From positions 450,704 through 514,703 of the forward strand of contig NZ_JAPIVO010000006.1 in NCBI RefSeq assembly GCF_026239655.1: DNA of 64,000 nt, given 5' to 3'. Of the stretch, positions 17,281 through 26,492 are shown in pieces (position 1 is the first letter of the stretch; each line of letters opens with the position of its first letter). The DNA is from Pedobacter sp. MR2016-24 (lineage in GTDB: Bacteria > Bacteroidota > Bacteroidia > Sphingobacteriales > Sphingobacteriaceae). The position numbers and the translations under genes were made by a program. Under the pieces are notes generated by a model. The model had not been told where the DNA came from and searched no databases. It saw nothing but the letters and a program-made list of their open reading frames with translations.

Positions 17281-18678
17281 TTATTTAAGTGCATCAAGTA
17301 CACGGAAGAGCTTTGCATTGATTCCGCTTCCAGAATAATTGTTAATATTGATCACAATCACATACTTACTGCCATTCTCAGCCGTATAATATCCTGCAAA
17401 GGAAGATACATCATTAATTGTACCGCTCTTTAGTTTCATACCATTGTTCTCCGGAAGTGATTTATAAAAATCAGCAAACCAGTCTTCCTGTTGTGCCTGA
17501 TATAAAATTGATGCCATTGCTGCGGTAGTCACTCTGGTTGCCGGAGAAAGTCCGCTACCGTCAATAATATTCAAAGCATTTTTATCGACGCCCTTATTTG
17601 CCCAGTAATTCTTTTCTACTGCAGCTCCGTTACTCGCTGTAGCTGCTCTACCGGATTTCCATGCTATTGTCCGCAGTAAATGCTCTGCATAGAGATTTAC
17701 ACTTTTTTTATTGAGCCAGTACACAATTTCTGATAGGGAAGGAGAGGTAATTGTGCTTAATTTTACTTTTACTGAAGGCATAGTCATGCCCTCAACATCA
17801 AGTTGCCTGCTGGTGGTACTTGCTCCTGAACTCGTAATCCCAATCCTGTTTAATGTATCCTGTAGTCTGAATGCTGCATCATAAGCCGGATCGGGTAAAG
17901 CTACAGATATACCCGTTTTATTGATTCCAACAGCCCAGCTTCCTCTCAAATAGGCCGTGTTGGCTAACGGAGGCAGGAAAGCATAGGCATTGTCGCCGCT
18001 ACCTTCCGAACCTGGTTTTAACTCATTCACGATAGTCAGATATGGCATTGCCGGTACCGTTTTAAGTACCGAAACTTTGCTGGCTGCCCGCAGTTTAATG
18101 TCGAACTGGTTCTCCCGCCAGCTCAGGGCTGATGATCCCGATCCATAGTAGTTGCCCATATCCTGCCATGTCCAGCCCTCGGGTGTACTTTGTGTGCCCC
18201 ATGCGCTGTCATCACCGATCACGCGACCATCAATTTTTTTTATACCAGCAGATTTAATTGCTGCTACCCATTGGTTGAGTACAATATTTTCTTTGCCCTG
18301 CGCATACCGCCATGACCCCAGGGTAGGATCTCCGCCACCAGTAATAATAATATCACCTTTCAATGTGCCATCTTGGTTAATCGTTCCACTGTAACCCATT
18401 GTAGTCTGATAATGAAAATCCTTACCAAGGATGTGAAATGCAGTGATGGAGGTAATGGTTTTTAATGTAGAAGCCGTAGCTAATCCTATATTTTCATTTT
18501 TGCCATAAAGCAACTTTCCCGTTTTCGCATCCAGCACACATAAGGAGGCAATTGCATATTTTGCCTGATTGTCAGACAGCAGTGTATTAAATGATTGTGC
18601 TATTTTTTGAGCCGGACTCTGTGCATAGGATATTCCATTGAACAGTACCAGCAGGTATACGATTGATCGTCTTAACAT
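17281..18678 (-). CDS. dacB: D-alanyl-D-alanine carboxypeptidase/endopeptidase, PBP4 type
   Basis: A peptidase S13 (class C penicillin-binding) protein of 465 residues that trims or opens peptidoglycan cross-links in the periplasm. The signal peptide is MLRRSIVYLLVLFNGISYAQ. The three active-site motifs are present: SxxK at S70-K73 (STLK), SxN as SVN in KKSVNLYAEHLL, and KSG in KLKSGTIND. The ATG at 18678 is preferred; the longer frame to 18720 adds a non-signal segment and runs into the upstream terminator hairpin. That terminator of asd ends about 17 bases upstream, so dacB needs its own promoter or read-through. Confidence 0.93.
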   Translation of the reverse strand: MLRRSIVYLLVLFNGISYAQSPAQKIAQSFNTLLSDNQAKYAIASLCVLDAKTGKLLYGKNENIGLATASTLKTITSITAFHILGKDFHYQTTMGYSGTINQDGTLKGDIIITGGGDPTLGSWRYAQGKENIVLNQWVAAIKSAGIKKIDGRVIGDDSAWGTQSTPEGWTWQDMGNYYGSGSSALSWRENQFDIKLRAASKVSVLKTVPAMPYLTIVNELKPGSEGSGDNAYAFLPPLANTAYLRGSWAVGINKTGISVALPDPAYDAAFRLQDTLNRIGITSSGASTTSRQLDVEGMTMPSVKVKLSTITSPSLSEIVYWLNKKSVNLYAEHLLRTIAWKSGRAATASNGAAVEKNYWANKGVDKNALNIIDGSGLSPATRVTTAAMASILYQAQQEDWFADFYKSLPENNGMKLKSGTINDVSSFAGYYTAENGSKYVIVININNYSGSGINAKLFRVLDALK

Positions 18679-18695
18679 GCCGCAAATATATTTAA

Positions 18696-18744
18696 AATAA
18701 AAAGAGGTGTTAAAAATCACAGCTTGTAATTTCTAACACCTCTT
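18696..18744 (-). terminator. Intrinsic terminator of asd
   Basis: On the minus strand AAGAGGTGTTA (18744-18734) pairs perfectly over 11 bases with TAACACCTCTT (18712-18702) and runs into a T-rich tract. It ends just before the dacB start. Confidence 0.88.
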
Positions 18745-18765
18745 CAGGTATCATCTTATGGAAGA

Positions 18766-19758
18766 TTAAATCAGTTCTTTTCTTAATAGGAACTCAGCAA
18801 TTTGTACGGCATTTGTTGCAGCACCTTTACGCAGGTTATCAGCCACAATCCACATGTTCAATGCGTTTGGCAGCGATTCATCCCTTCTGATCCTTCCCAC
18901 AAATACTTCATCTTTCTCATGCGCATCTTTCGGCATAGGGTATTTCAGGTTAGCAGTATCATCTACTACAATTATTCCTTCAGTTTTCTCCAGGATTGAT
19001 CTTACTTCTGCAACATCAAAATCATTTTCGAACTCGATGTTTACTGCTTCAGAGTGACCACCCATTACCGGAATACGCACAGTTGTAGCCGTGATACGAA
19101 TATTCTCATCGCCCATAATCTTACGGGTTTCCCTGATCATTTTCATCTCTTCTTTGGTATAACCATTTTCGAGGAAAACATCAATCTGAGGGATTACATT
19201 CAGGTCAATCTGGTATGGATATGCCATCGGACCATCAAAGATGCCTTTACGCTCATTCATCATCTGGTCAACCGCTTTTACTCCAGTACCGGTAACCGAC
19301 TGATAAGTAGAAACAACTACCCTTTTAATTCTATATTTATCATGCAGTGGTTTTAAAGCCACTACCATTTGTATGGTTGAGCAATTTGGATTTGCTATGA
19401 TCTTATCATCAATAGATAGTTCATATGCATTGACTTCCGGAACAATCAGCTTTTTAGATGGATCCATGCGCCACGCAGATGAATTATCAATTACTGTAGT
19501 ACCTGCTTCAGCAAAAAGCGGAGCATATTGTAAAGACGTTTCGCCACCTGCAGAAAATAAAGCTATATCAGGCTTCATTGAAATCGCTGTATCCATGTTA
19601 ACCACCTTGAACTGCTTACCCTTAAAAGTGATTTCTTTACCAACACTTTTTTCAGACGCAACCGGAATCAATTCGGTTAGCGGGAAGTTACGCTCTTCTA
19701 GTACTTTTAACATTACAGTGCCTACTAAACCAGTGGCACCTACAACTGCAATTTTCAT
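18766..19758 (-). CDS. asd: Aspartate-semialdehyde dehydrogenase
   Basis: Asd reduces aspartyl phosphate to aspartate semialdehyde in the lysine, methionine and threonine branch and for meso-diaminopimelate. The protein is 330 residues. NADP-binding GATGLVG is at residues 7-13, the catalytic Cys is C126 in NPNCSTIQ, and the substrate His lies in RIPVMGGHSEAVN. It is a single gene with a strong terminator, divergent from the lamin-tail gene. Confidence 0.96.
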   Translation of the reverse strand: MKIAVVGATGLVGTVMLKVLEERNFPLTELIPVASEKSVGKEITFKGKQFKVVNMDTAISMKPDIALFSAGGETSLQYAPLFAEAGTTVIDNSSAWRMDPSKKLIVPEVNAYELSIDDKIIANPNCSTIQMVVALKPLHDKYRIKRVVVSTYQSVTGTGVKAVDQMMNERKGIFDGPMAYPYQIDLNVIPQIDVFLENGYTKEEMKMIRETRKIMGDENIRITATTVRIPVMGGHSEAVNIEFENDFDVAEVRSILEKTEGIIVVDDTANLKYPMPKDAHEKDEVFVGRIRRDESLPNALNMWIVADNLRKGAATNAVQIAEFLLRKELI

Positions 19759-19882
19759 TCTCTATATTATTTTTAATGGTTACGATTTTAATGTTCAGGT
19801 GAATTTGTTTTGCCTGATACACTTTCTTTCAGTCTTATTATTTGTATTTTTAGTTAATTATTAATTTTTGTCTCTTCCAAAT

Positions 19883-20770
19883 ATGGGAAAAACTTTGCTC
19901 TTTTTTTTGTTACTGTCTTATAAACTTTCATTTAGTGCTGATTTACTGATTTCAGAGGTCTTGTTTAACCCTAAAACTGGCGGAGTGGATTTTATTGAAA
20001 TTTATAATCCGACTGACAGGGCGCTGCCGCTAAACAATGTTCAGTTGGGTAACCTGGATCCGGACGGTCTGCCCGCTAATTTAAAAAGTATAGGATCAGA
20101 GATGCTAAGTAGTGGTGCCTATTGTGTGATTACTGTGAATCCTGCAAAAGTGAAGGCAGATTATTACACCCCTTCCAATGCCTATTTCATTCAGCTTAGT
20201 GCGCTCCCGGCGTATAATAATGAAAATGGGCATGTACTCCTGTTGAGGGGGGCGGAGGTAATTGACCAGCTCGATTATACAGAGAAAATGCATCTCCCAA
20301 CCCTTAAGCTATTCAAAGGGGTATCTCTTGAAAGGGTCTCATTTGAAAGAGCAGCAAATGAAACTGGTAACTTTAGTTCTGCGGCTGCCTCAGCAGGTTT
20401 TGCTACGCCGGGTTACCGCAATTCTGTTCAGGAAAATGTTTCATTAAAAAAAAGCAGTGTGACGCTCCATTCCAAATCTTTTTCTCCGGACGGAGATGGA
20501 TTTGAAGACTTGTTAGAGGTGAGTTATGAATTGAAATACCATGGCAATATGGCTACGGTAACTGTTTTCTCTGACAAGGGGATTTTAGTGAGGCGATTAA
20601 TCAGGAATGAAAGTGTGGGTACGTCGGGAACGCTCAGATGGGACGGAATAGATGATCAGGGGCAGATCAGTCCTTTCGGAATCTATATTCTTGTTTTCAA
20701 AAGTTTTGATCTGAATGGGAATCAGGTCAATGCAAGAAAAGCGTTTTCGCTCGCAGGAAGGTTTAAATGA
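19883..20770 (+). CDS. Secreted lamin-tail-domain protein
   Basis: A 295-residue exported protein. A short Sec signal (MGKTLLFFLLLSYKLSFS) precedes a lamin tail domain (about residues 20-150; ADLLISEVLFNP, DFIEIYNPTD, LNNVQLG). The C-terminal part (about 195-290) has SFSPDGDGFEDLLEVSY and LRWDGIDDQGQISPFGIYIL, the FlgD-like/Ig-like pattern common in exported Bacteroidota proteins. It has no catalytic residues and is probably an adhesion or structural module. The ATG at 19883 is preferred over the in-frame TTG at 19868 because it begins the signal peptide. Confidence 0.8.
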   Translation: MGKTLLFFLLLSYKLSFSADLLISEVLFNPKTGGVDFIEIYNPTDRALPLNNVQLGNLDPDGLPANLKSIGSEMLSSGAYCVITVNPAKVKADYYTPSNAYFIQLSALPAYNNENGHVLLLRGAEVIDQLDYTEKMHLPTLKLFKGVSLERVSFERAANETGNFSSAAASAGFATPGYRNSVQENVSLKKSSVTLHSKSFSPDGDGFEDLLEVSYELKYHGNMATVTVFSDKGILVRRLIRNESVGTSGTLRWDGIDDQGQISPFGIYILVFKSFDLNGNQVNARKAFSLAGRFK

Positions 20771-20800
20771 TAATGGCCGGTTGTTGAGGCCGGCCATTAT
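20770..20800. terminator. Convergent hairpin between lamin-tail gene and the sugar-oxidation operon
   Basis: TAATGGCCGG (20771-20780) pairs perfectly with CCGGCCATTA (20790-20799) around a 9-base loop. It lies between two converging stops. The T-runs are weak, so it may work partly as an RNA-protecting 3' hairpin. Confidence 0.7.
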
Positions 20801-20806
20801 ATCTAT

Positions 20807-21676
20807 CTAAAGAATGTTTTTCTTGATGTAATCTGCACTTTGTTTAATACTTACATACGGATCCAGTGAGAAATTCTCCTGCTCAACAATGAAGTGTTTT
20901 AAGCCAGCTTCTTTTGCGTGTGAATAGATATCTTTAAAGTTGATTGTACCACTACCTACTTCAGTATTGATCGTGTTATTCGCTTTATCCATATCCTTTA
21001 CGTGCCACATCGGGAAACGTCCCGGGTGTGCTGCAAATAATTTAGCCGGATCATTGCCAGATCTTACTACCCAGTACAGGTCGAGTTCAAACTGTACTAA
21101 GTTAGGATCTGTTTCTTTTAACATGATCTCATAACCTGTCACATCTCCATGTTTTTCAAATTCGAAATTGTGGTTATGGTAGGCCAGTTTCAATCCGCTT
21201 GCTTTACATAAGGTAGCTGCTTCATTTAGTCTTGCCGCTACTTTTTTGTAATCATCCGGTGTCTTCCTTAATGAATCACCCAGGTAAGGTACAGTGATGA
21301 ATTCACTGTCAATAATCTTAGCTGCTTCAATATAACTTTTAAGTTCATCCTGATTACCGTCTGTAATGAACTTATCCATTCCGTAATGGCCGCTTGGCGC
21401 CGTTAATCCATTATCCTTAAGCAGGCTTTTAAACGATTTAGGGTCTAATCCCCAAAACTTATCTTTTACAGAATATCCATAAGTTTCTACTTCTTTATAG
21501 CCTGCCTGTGCAACCTTTTCAATAGTGCCTTTTACATCTTTGGGTAACTGCAGGCGTAGAGAATATAACTGCAGGCCGATGATCTTATTTGGTGCTGAAC
21601 AAGCGTATGAAGGGATAATTAATGCCCCGGCTGCAGCAATACCAGCCTGTTTAAGGAAAGTTCTTCTTGAATTCAT
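20807..21676 (-). CDS. Tat-exported sugar isomerase/epimerase-like TIM barrel
   Basis: A 289-residue xylose-isomerase-like (AP_endonuc_2 fold) protein. The N terminus NSRRTFLKQAG is a full Tat signal followed by a hydrophobic stretch to about residue 27. The barrel supplies the usual metal ligands: AYHNHNFEF, ELDLYW, WHVKD and VEQE. It is the last gene of the minus-strand operon, 8 bases after the previous one. It is a close paralogue of the gene at 31395-32315 (shared GLD-x-K-x-FKSL and SGHY/GGHY segments). In the context of DUF1080 and a GMC dehydrogenase it may act as a lyase, hydratase or epimerase on a 3-keto sugar; that is inference. Confidence 0.85.
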   Translation of the reverse strand: MNSRRTFLKQAGIAAAGALIIPSYACSAPNKIIGLQLYSLRLQLPKDVKGTIEKVAQAGYKEVETYGYSVKDKFWGLDPKSFKSLLKDNGLTAPSGHYGMDKFITDGNQDELKSYIEAAKIIDSEFITVPYLGDSLRKTPDDYKKVAARLNEAATLCKASGLKLAYHNHNFEFEKHGDVTGYEIMLKETDPNLVQFELDLYWVVRSGNDPAKLFAAHPGRFPMWHVKDMDKANNTINTEVGSGTINFKDIYSHAKEAGLKHFIVEQENFSLDPYVSIKQSADYIKKNIL

Positions 21677-21684
21677 AGTTCTAT

Positions 21685-22569
21685 TTATTGGTCACAAATT
21701 TTAATCGCGTTTCTTAAGGATTGTAGTTTATCCGGATTTTTTGGAATAAACTCCTGTGCGATATATCCCTTAAATCCTGTTGCCAGGATAGCTTTAACAA
21801 TTGCAGGGTAGTACAATTCCTGTGTTTCGTCTATTTCATTTCTGCCCGGTACGCCGGCAGTGTGGTAATGTGAAATATATGGATGGAAGGTTTTGATATT
21901 ATTGATTACATCACCCTCGTCAATCTGCATATGATAGATGTCATATAGCAGTTTAAAGTTTTCTGAACCCAATCTCTTCGCCAGCTCAGCACCCCATGCT
22001 GTATGGTCACACTGATAATCTTTATGATTGATCTTACTGTTCAGTAATTCCATCACCAAAACCACATTGTGTTTTTCCGCTAATGGTAATACTTGTTTTA
22101 ATCCTTCTACACAATTTTTCAAACCCGTCTCATCGTCCTTACCTCTTCTGCTTCCACTAAAGCAGATCAGATTTTTATAACCTGCTGCTGCTACCAAAGG
22201 AATCATTTTCGAATAATTCTCAATCAGCTGCGGGTGAAATTTCGGATCGTTCCATCCATCAACCAGGTTGAGTTCAGCACCATTACACATCGAAGAATCA
22301 AGTCCGTGTGCTTTAAGTATGTGCCAGTCGGCCGGGCCAACAAGATCGATAGCTTTAATACCCATCTTTTTTGCTGCCACGCAAAGGTCTTCTAATGGAA
22401 TTCCATCGAAGCACCAGCGACAAACAGCATGGTTCACATTACCTTTCAAAGGTGCTGGTAAAAGCTCGCCTGCTAAGGCTTGGGCTGGCATTGCTGCCGA
22501 AACACCCAGAATGGCTGTACCTGTTATCATAGTTTTTAAGGCTGTCCTGCGACTTTGATCTGATCCCAT
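21685..22569 (-). CDS. Tat-exported hydroxypyruvate-isomerase-like TIM barrel
   Basis: A 294-residue TIM-barrel protein resembling hydroxypyruvate isomerase (Hyi), but exported. The N terminus DQSRRTALKTM is Tat-like and is followed by a hydrophobic region ending AQALAG. The conserved Hyi-type segments VCRWCFDG, VMELLNSK, LYDIYHMQ, HYHTAGVPGRNE and AQEFIP are present, giving the metal Glu-Asp-His-Glu set. The gap to the MFS gene upstream is 2 bases. A cytoplasmic glyoxylate role is unlikely because of the export signal; acting on a keto-sugar in the periplasm is the better guess. Confidence 0.85.
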   Translation of the reverse strand: MGSDQSRRTALKTMITGTAILGVSAAMPAQALAGELLPAPLKGNVNHAVCRWCFDGIPLEDLCVAAKKMGIKAIDLVGPADWHILKAHGLDSSMCNGAELNLVDGWNDPKFHPQLIENYSKMIPLVAAAGYKNLICFSGSRRGKDDETGLKNCVEGLKQVLPLAEKHNVVLVMELLNSKINHKDYQCDHTAWGAELAKRLGSENFKLLYDIYHMQIDEGDVINNIKTFHPYISHYHTAGVPGRNEIDETQELYYPAIVKAILATGFKGYIAQEFIPKNPDKLQSLRNAIKICDQ

Positions 22570-22571
22570 GT

Positions 22572-23822
22572 TTAAGCGTTGTTTAATGAAGGTTCTGTGA
22601 TCGCTTTTTGCTTATCATTAAAAAATACGGAGAAAAGAAGGAATACCACTAATGCTATACCCGCCGGAATAATCCATACCATTTTCCAATCTACCGTTCC
22701 GTCAGCTACCTTGTACGTATCCGTAATCCAACCAGCTACTTCAAACCCAATTAACATCCCCACACCATAAGTAGCTAAGGTAATTAGTCCCTGAGCAGCA
22801 CTTTTATATTTGTCGCCCGCTCTTGAGTTCGTGTAAATCTGACCAGATACAAAGAAAAAGTCATAACATACACCATGTAACGCGATGCCTATCAGCAGCA
22901 TAAAGCTCAGTTCACCCGCATTGCCATAAGCAAACAGGGCATAACGTACAGCCCATGCCAGCATACCTACCAGGATGGTGATTTTAAAACCGAATCTTTT
23001 AAAGAATACCGGAATTAACAATAAGAACAGCGCTTCCGAAACCTGACCAATGGCCATTTTTCCTGTAGGCTCTTCTACACCTATGCTTGATAAGAAAGGG
23101 TGAGCATTCTGATAATAAAACGCTAATGGAATACAGATCAGGATTGCTGAAATGAAGAATATTGCAAAGTTTTTGTCTTTTAATAATCTCAGTGCATCCA
23201 GACCTAATATATCTGATAATTTAACTTTCTCGCCTTTAGCTACCTTTGGAGGTGTTTTTGGCAAGGCAAAACTAAATAATCCAAGGATTAGTGAACCTAT
23301 GCCAGCCATCAGGAAAGTGTTTTTCAACAAACCAGATTTTAAGCCTTCCGGTGAATCCCAGAAGAATAAGTAACTGATCATTAATCCGGCGATAATCCAG
23401 CCAATTGTTCCCCAGAATCTGATATTTGCAAACTCCTTTTCTGCATCTTTCATCTGGTTAAACGCCACTGAATTAACCAGTGCAAGCGTTGGCATAAATA
23501 AAATCATGTAACCCAATACGTATGGATAGAAAACATCCACATCAGTTGCATTATACATCTGGTACATCAGAATCGCACCAACAATGTGGAGTACACCCAG
23601 GATTCTTTCGGCATTAAAAAATCTGTCAGCAATCAATCCGATGATGAAAGGTGCGATAATGGCACCCCATGATTGAGTAGAAAAAACAGCTGCAGTCGCT
23701 GAACCTGACGCTGATAGATTTTTATCTAAGAAAGTTCCTAAAGTTACAAACCATGAACCCCAGATGAAAAACTCCAGAAACATCATTGCCGATAACTTGA
23801 TACGGGTATTTAAATTCATCAT
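22572..23822 (-). CDS. MFS sugar/nucleoside importer (Nuc_H_symport type)
   Basis: A 416-residue inner-membrane transporter with about 12 helices. The N terminus (RIKLSAMMFLEFFIWGSWFVTLGTF) and the loop IADRFFNAERIL match the nucleoside:H+ symporter branch of the MFS, which in Bacteroidota often sits among Gfo/Idh and TIM-barrel genes. The operon position (20 bases from DUF1080, 2 from the Hyi-like gene) suggests it carries the product of periplasmic oxidation and cleavage, such as a 3-keto-hexose, rather than a nucleoside. Starts at 23822 and 23819 are both possible. Confidence 0.85.
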   Translation of the reverse strand: MMNLNTRIKLSAMMFLEFFIWGSWFVTLGTFLDKNLSASGSATAAVFSTQSWGAIIAPFIIGLIADRFFNAERILGVLHIVGAILMYQMYNATDVDVFYPYVLGYMILFMPTLALVNSVAFNQMKDAEKEFANIRFWGTIGWIIAGLMISYLFFWDSPEGLKSGLLKNTFLMAGIGSLILGLFSFALPKTPPKVAKGEKVKLSDILGLDALRLLKDKNFAIFFISAILICIPLAFYYQNAHPFLSSIGVEEPTGKMAIGQVSEALFLLLIPVFFKRFGFKITILVGMLAWAVRYALFAYGNAGELSFMLLIGIALHGVCYDFFFVSGQIYTNSRAGDKYKSAAQGLITLATYGVGMLIGFEVAGWITDTYKVADGTVDWKMVWIIPAGIALVVFLLFSVFFNDKQKAITEPSLNNA

Positions 23823-23842
23823 TTTATTTATACTTTGTTTTT

Positions 23843-24541
23843 TTAAAGTTCTTTAATCATAATATTACGGAACCATACTTCATCACCATGATCCTGCAGG
23901 GATATCTTTCCGGTCGTAAATACACCGAAATCAACCCATGTTGCAAATTTACTTCCTGCGATCAAAGACTTCCAGTTGTCATCAAACTGAGTAGTGGAAA
24001 CCGTCTTTACGCCATTCAGTAAAAATTCTAATTTACCATTATTACTGATAATCTCAGCAGTATTCCATTCACCCACTGCTTTTACCGGCTCTGAACTGCT
24101 CTTTACCATGTCGTACAGATCACCTGCTCTGTGTTTAGTGATTTTTCCGTCTGAGTGACCATCGTTGTCGATTACCTGCATCTCAGGACCAGTGCTATAA
24201 GTTTGATGGTACTTTTCAGCATTTTCGTTGATATGGAACAATACACCGCTATTTGAACCCGGTGCTACTTTCCAATCAATTTTAAGATGGAAATTACCAT
24301 ATTCTTTATCCGTTACTAAATCGCCGGCATCGTTTTGTTTAGCTTTCGGATCAAGGTGCAGTGCACCATCTTCAACTACCCAGCCTTTACCAGCAAAAGT
24401 TTTTCCGTAAGTATGCCATCCCTGCGTGGTTTTTCCGTCAAACAGCGGAGTAAAACCTTTATTAGATGACTGATTTTTAGTACTGCTGCAGCCAAATATC
24501 GTAGATATCAGCAACGCAGCAGCTATAGTGTAAGTTCTCAT
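23843..24541 (-). CDS. DUF1080 lipoprotein, 3-keto-disaccharide hydrolase family
   Basis: A 232-residue exported lipoprotein with lipobox IFGC near residue 18. The rest is one DUF1080 (3-keto-disaccharide hydrolase) jelly-roll domain: FTPLFDGKTTQGWHTYG at the start, GDLVTDKEYGNFHLKIDWKV, SNSGVLFHI, the EMQVIDNDGH motif, GEWNTAEI and the terminal FRNIMIKEL. The family is linked to hydrolysis of 3-keto-glycosides formed by glucoside 3-dehydrogenases. The neighbouring GMC dehydrogenase and TIM barrels fit that role. The gap to the Gfo/Idh gene upstream is 18 bases. Confidence 0.9.
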   Translation of the reverse strand: MRTYTIAAALLISTIFGCSSTKNQSSNKGFTPLFDGKTTQGWHTYGKTFAGKGWVVEDGALHLDPKAKQNDAGDLVTDKEYGNFHLKIDWKVAPGSNSGVLFHINENAEKYHQTYSTGPEMQVIDNDGHSDGKITKHRAGDLYDMVKSSSEPVKAVGEWNTAEIISNNGKLEFLLNGVKTVSTTQFDDNWKSLIAGSKFATWVDFGVFTTGKISLQDHGDEVWFRNIMIKEL

Positions 24542-24559
24542 TTTCTGGATTTAGGTAAA

Positions 24560-26023
24560 TTAAACGCCGAGTGACCAGCCTTTGCGGTATTCGCGTTTAA
24601 CATATTGGTTTACATCGTCAAAATTTGTCACTTTCATATTGTCGTTATCCCACAACAGCTGGATGTTTCTGCCTGGATAAACAATTTTTCCATCTGCATT
24701 TTTTCTTTGCACATCGTTTGCCCTGATGGCAAGGTTAGCCATTAATAAGGCTTCTGTCAGCGGACCCGCAATTTCAAAAGGAGAGCTCAGCTCCTTTTTT
24801 CCATAACCTGCAATAGCTGCTTCCACCCATTGCGCATAATGACCTTCTGCACCATTTGGTACACGTGCAAATCTTGCAGGAACTTTAATATCTTTATTAC
24901 GGCTTAATGGTAGGAGGCGTGGATCAGCACTGTAAGTACTGCTCATCATTTTCCCTTTCGTTCCAATAAACAACGTGCCATTTCCACCATCACCAAATAC
25001 TTCATTGGCTTCCAGTTCTTCCGGACGCGTAGGTTGTATACCACCATCCATCCAATGGACGGTTACTTCACCCTGTGTTTTTGGCGTTTTAGGGAATGTT
25101 AAAGTTACATGACTTGATGGGGGACAGCTATCAGGGAAATATCCGCGTTTAAACTCATCCACATATACAGAACCTACACTGGCCTGCACATTCGTAGCAT
25201 ACTTTAATCCGAGCATGCTGAAAGGAGCTTCCAGCAAGTGACAGCCCATATCACCCAATGCACCAGTACCGTAATCCCACCAGCCTCTCCAGTTGAAAGG
25301 AACCAGTTTTTCTACGTAATCTTTATAAGGAGCAGTGTTTAACCACAGATCCCAGTCCAGATTTTTAGGCACTTCAGCTTTATTGGCCGACCAAGGAATA
25401 CCTTGCGGCCACACCGGTCTGTCTGTCCATGCATATACCGTATGCACATCACCTATCAGGCCTGCATCATACCATTCCTTCATTTGTCTCGGACCATCAT
25501 TAGATGCGCCCTGGTTACCCATCTGGGTCACCACTTTATATTTCTTTGCTGCTTCAGTTAATTTTCTGGCCTCATAAATATCATGAGTCAGTGGTTTCTG
25601 TACGTAAACATGTTTTCCCAGCTGCATGGCAGCAAGTGTAATAATTGCATGCGAATGATCAGGTGTAGACACACTTACCGCATCAAAGTTCTTATGTTCC
25701 TTGTCCAGCAGTTCACGCCAGTCTTTATAGAATTTGGCTTTAGGGAAGTTTTTGACTGTACCTGCCGCTCTATTCGTATCTACATCACACAGGAATCCAA
25801 TATTTGCTTTTCCGCTTTTAGCAAAATTTGCAATGTCAGATGCTCCTTTTCCTCCGGCACCAATACCCGCAACAATCAGCCGGTCGCTTGGTGCTAAAAA
25901 TCCTTTGCCGCCTAAAACATGGCGGGGTACTATCATAAACGCAGCAGCAGCTATGGCCGTATTCTTAATAAATGCTCTTCTGCCAGACGCATTTATTTCA
26001 TCATTGGTTTTTTCTATGCTCAT
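24560..26023 (-). CDS. Tat-exported Gfo/Idh/MocA oxidoreductase
   Basis: A 487-residue NAD(P)-dependent oxidoreductase exported folded through Tat (SGRRAFIKNTAIA, hydrophobic to about residue 38). The Rossmann loop is GIGAGGKGASD, the family EKP-type motif is VQKPLT, and the C-terminal alpha/beta domain is rich in Trp/Pro (WPQGIPW, NWRGWWDYGTGALGDMGCH). Periplasmic members carry a tightly bound cofactor and are thought to run internal redox cycles. Here it may oxidise or reduce at C3 of a glycoside. It lies 42 bases after the cytochrome gene and 18 before DUF1080. Confidence 0.9.
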   Translation of the reverse strand: MSIEKTNDEINASGRRAFIKNTAIAAAAFMIVPRHVLGGKGFLAPSDRLIVAGIGAGGKGASDIANFAKSGKANIGFLCDVDTNRAAGTVKNFPKAKFYKDWRELLDKEHKNFDAVSVSTPDHSHAIITLAAMQLGKHVYVQKPLTHDIYEARKLTEAAKKYKVVTQMGNQGASNDGPRQMKEWYDAGLIGDVHTVYAWTDRPVWPQGIPWSANKAEVPKNLDWDLWLNTAPYKDYVEKLVPFNWRGWWDYGTGALGDMGCHLLEAPFSMLGLKYATNVQASVGSVYVDEFKRGYFPDSCPPSSHVTLTFPKTPKTQGEVTVHWMDGGIQPTRPEELEANEVFGDGGNGTLFIGTKGKMMSSTYSADPRLLPLSRNKDIKVPARFARVPNGAEGHYAQWVEAAIAGYGKKELSSPFEIAGPLTEALLMANLAIRANDVQRKNADGKIVYPGRNIQLLWDNDNMKVTNFDDVNQYVKREYRKGWSLGV

Positions 26024-26065
26024 TTTAATATTTGGTTAGGGTAGGGACGTGGGGTATTTCAGGAA

Positions 26066-26476
26066 TTATTTTTTCAGTGACAAAATCCAGGTTACCATTG
26101 ATTTAGCGTCGTCTTTACTTAAGCCGGCATGTGCAGTCATTGGGATCTCACCCCAGTTTCCTTTACCACCAGCAATAATTACGTCAGCTAGTTTATTGAT
26201 GTTTTCTTCATTTGAAGGATATTTTGCTGCGACATCAACATATGCCGGGCCAACAACTTTTTGTGTTTTGTTATGGCATCCTAAACAGTCTGATTTGGCA
26301 ACCAGCTTTTCTCCAGGTAACATTTCACCAGGTGTTTCAGTACTAACTGTTGCTGCAGTATCAGGTGTAGTAGTGCTTGTTGTAGTCGTTTCTTCTTGTT
26401 TTGAAGAAGAATCAGGATTTCCGCAAGATGCTATAGCTAAACTAATGCAACCTAAAATTAATAATGTCTTTTTCAT
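26066..26476 (-). CDS. Lipoprotein cytochrome c, class I
   Basis: A 136-residue monohaem cytochrome anchored as a lipoprotein (lipobox AIASC, Cys18). A Ser/Thr-rich linker (about residues 20-55) leads to the haem motif C64-L-G-C67-H68; the distal ligand is probably the Met in EIPMTAHAGLS, with a typical final helix (AKSMVTWILSL). It is the likely electron acceptor of the GMC dehydrogenase encoded three genes upstream, linking it to the respiratory chain. The tandem hairpin repeat lies just upstream, between this gene and the TIM-barrel gene. Confidence 0.92.
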   Translation of the reverse strand: MKKTLLILGCISLAIASCGNPDSSSKQEETTTTSTTTPDTAATVSTETPGEMLPGEKLVAKSDCLGCHNKTQKVVGPAYVDVAAKYPSNEENINKLADVIIAGGKGNWGEIPMTAHAGLSKDDAKSMVTWILSLKK

Positions 26477-26492
26477 CTGTCTTTATTGTTTT

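Noticed and set aside
25583..25897. Plus-strand open frame inside the exported Gfo/Idh gene
   Set aside because: It lies fully within a well-supported minus-strand gene and its product is Cys-rich and unlike any family.
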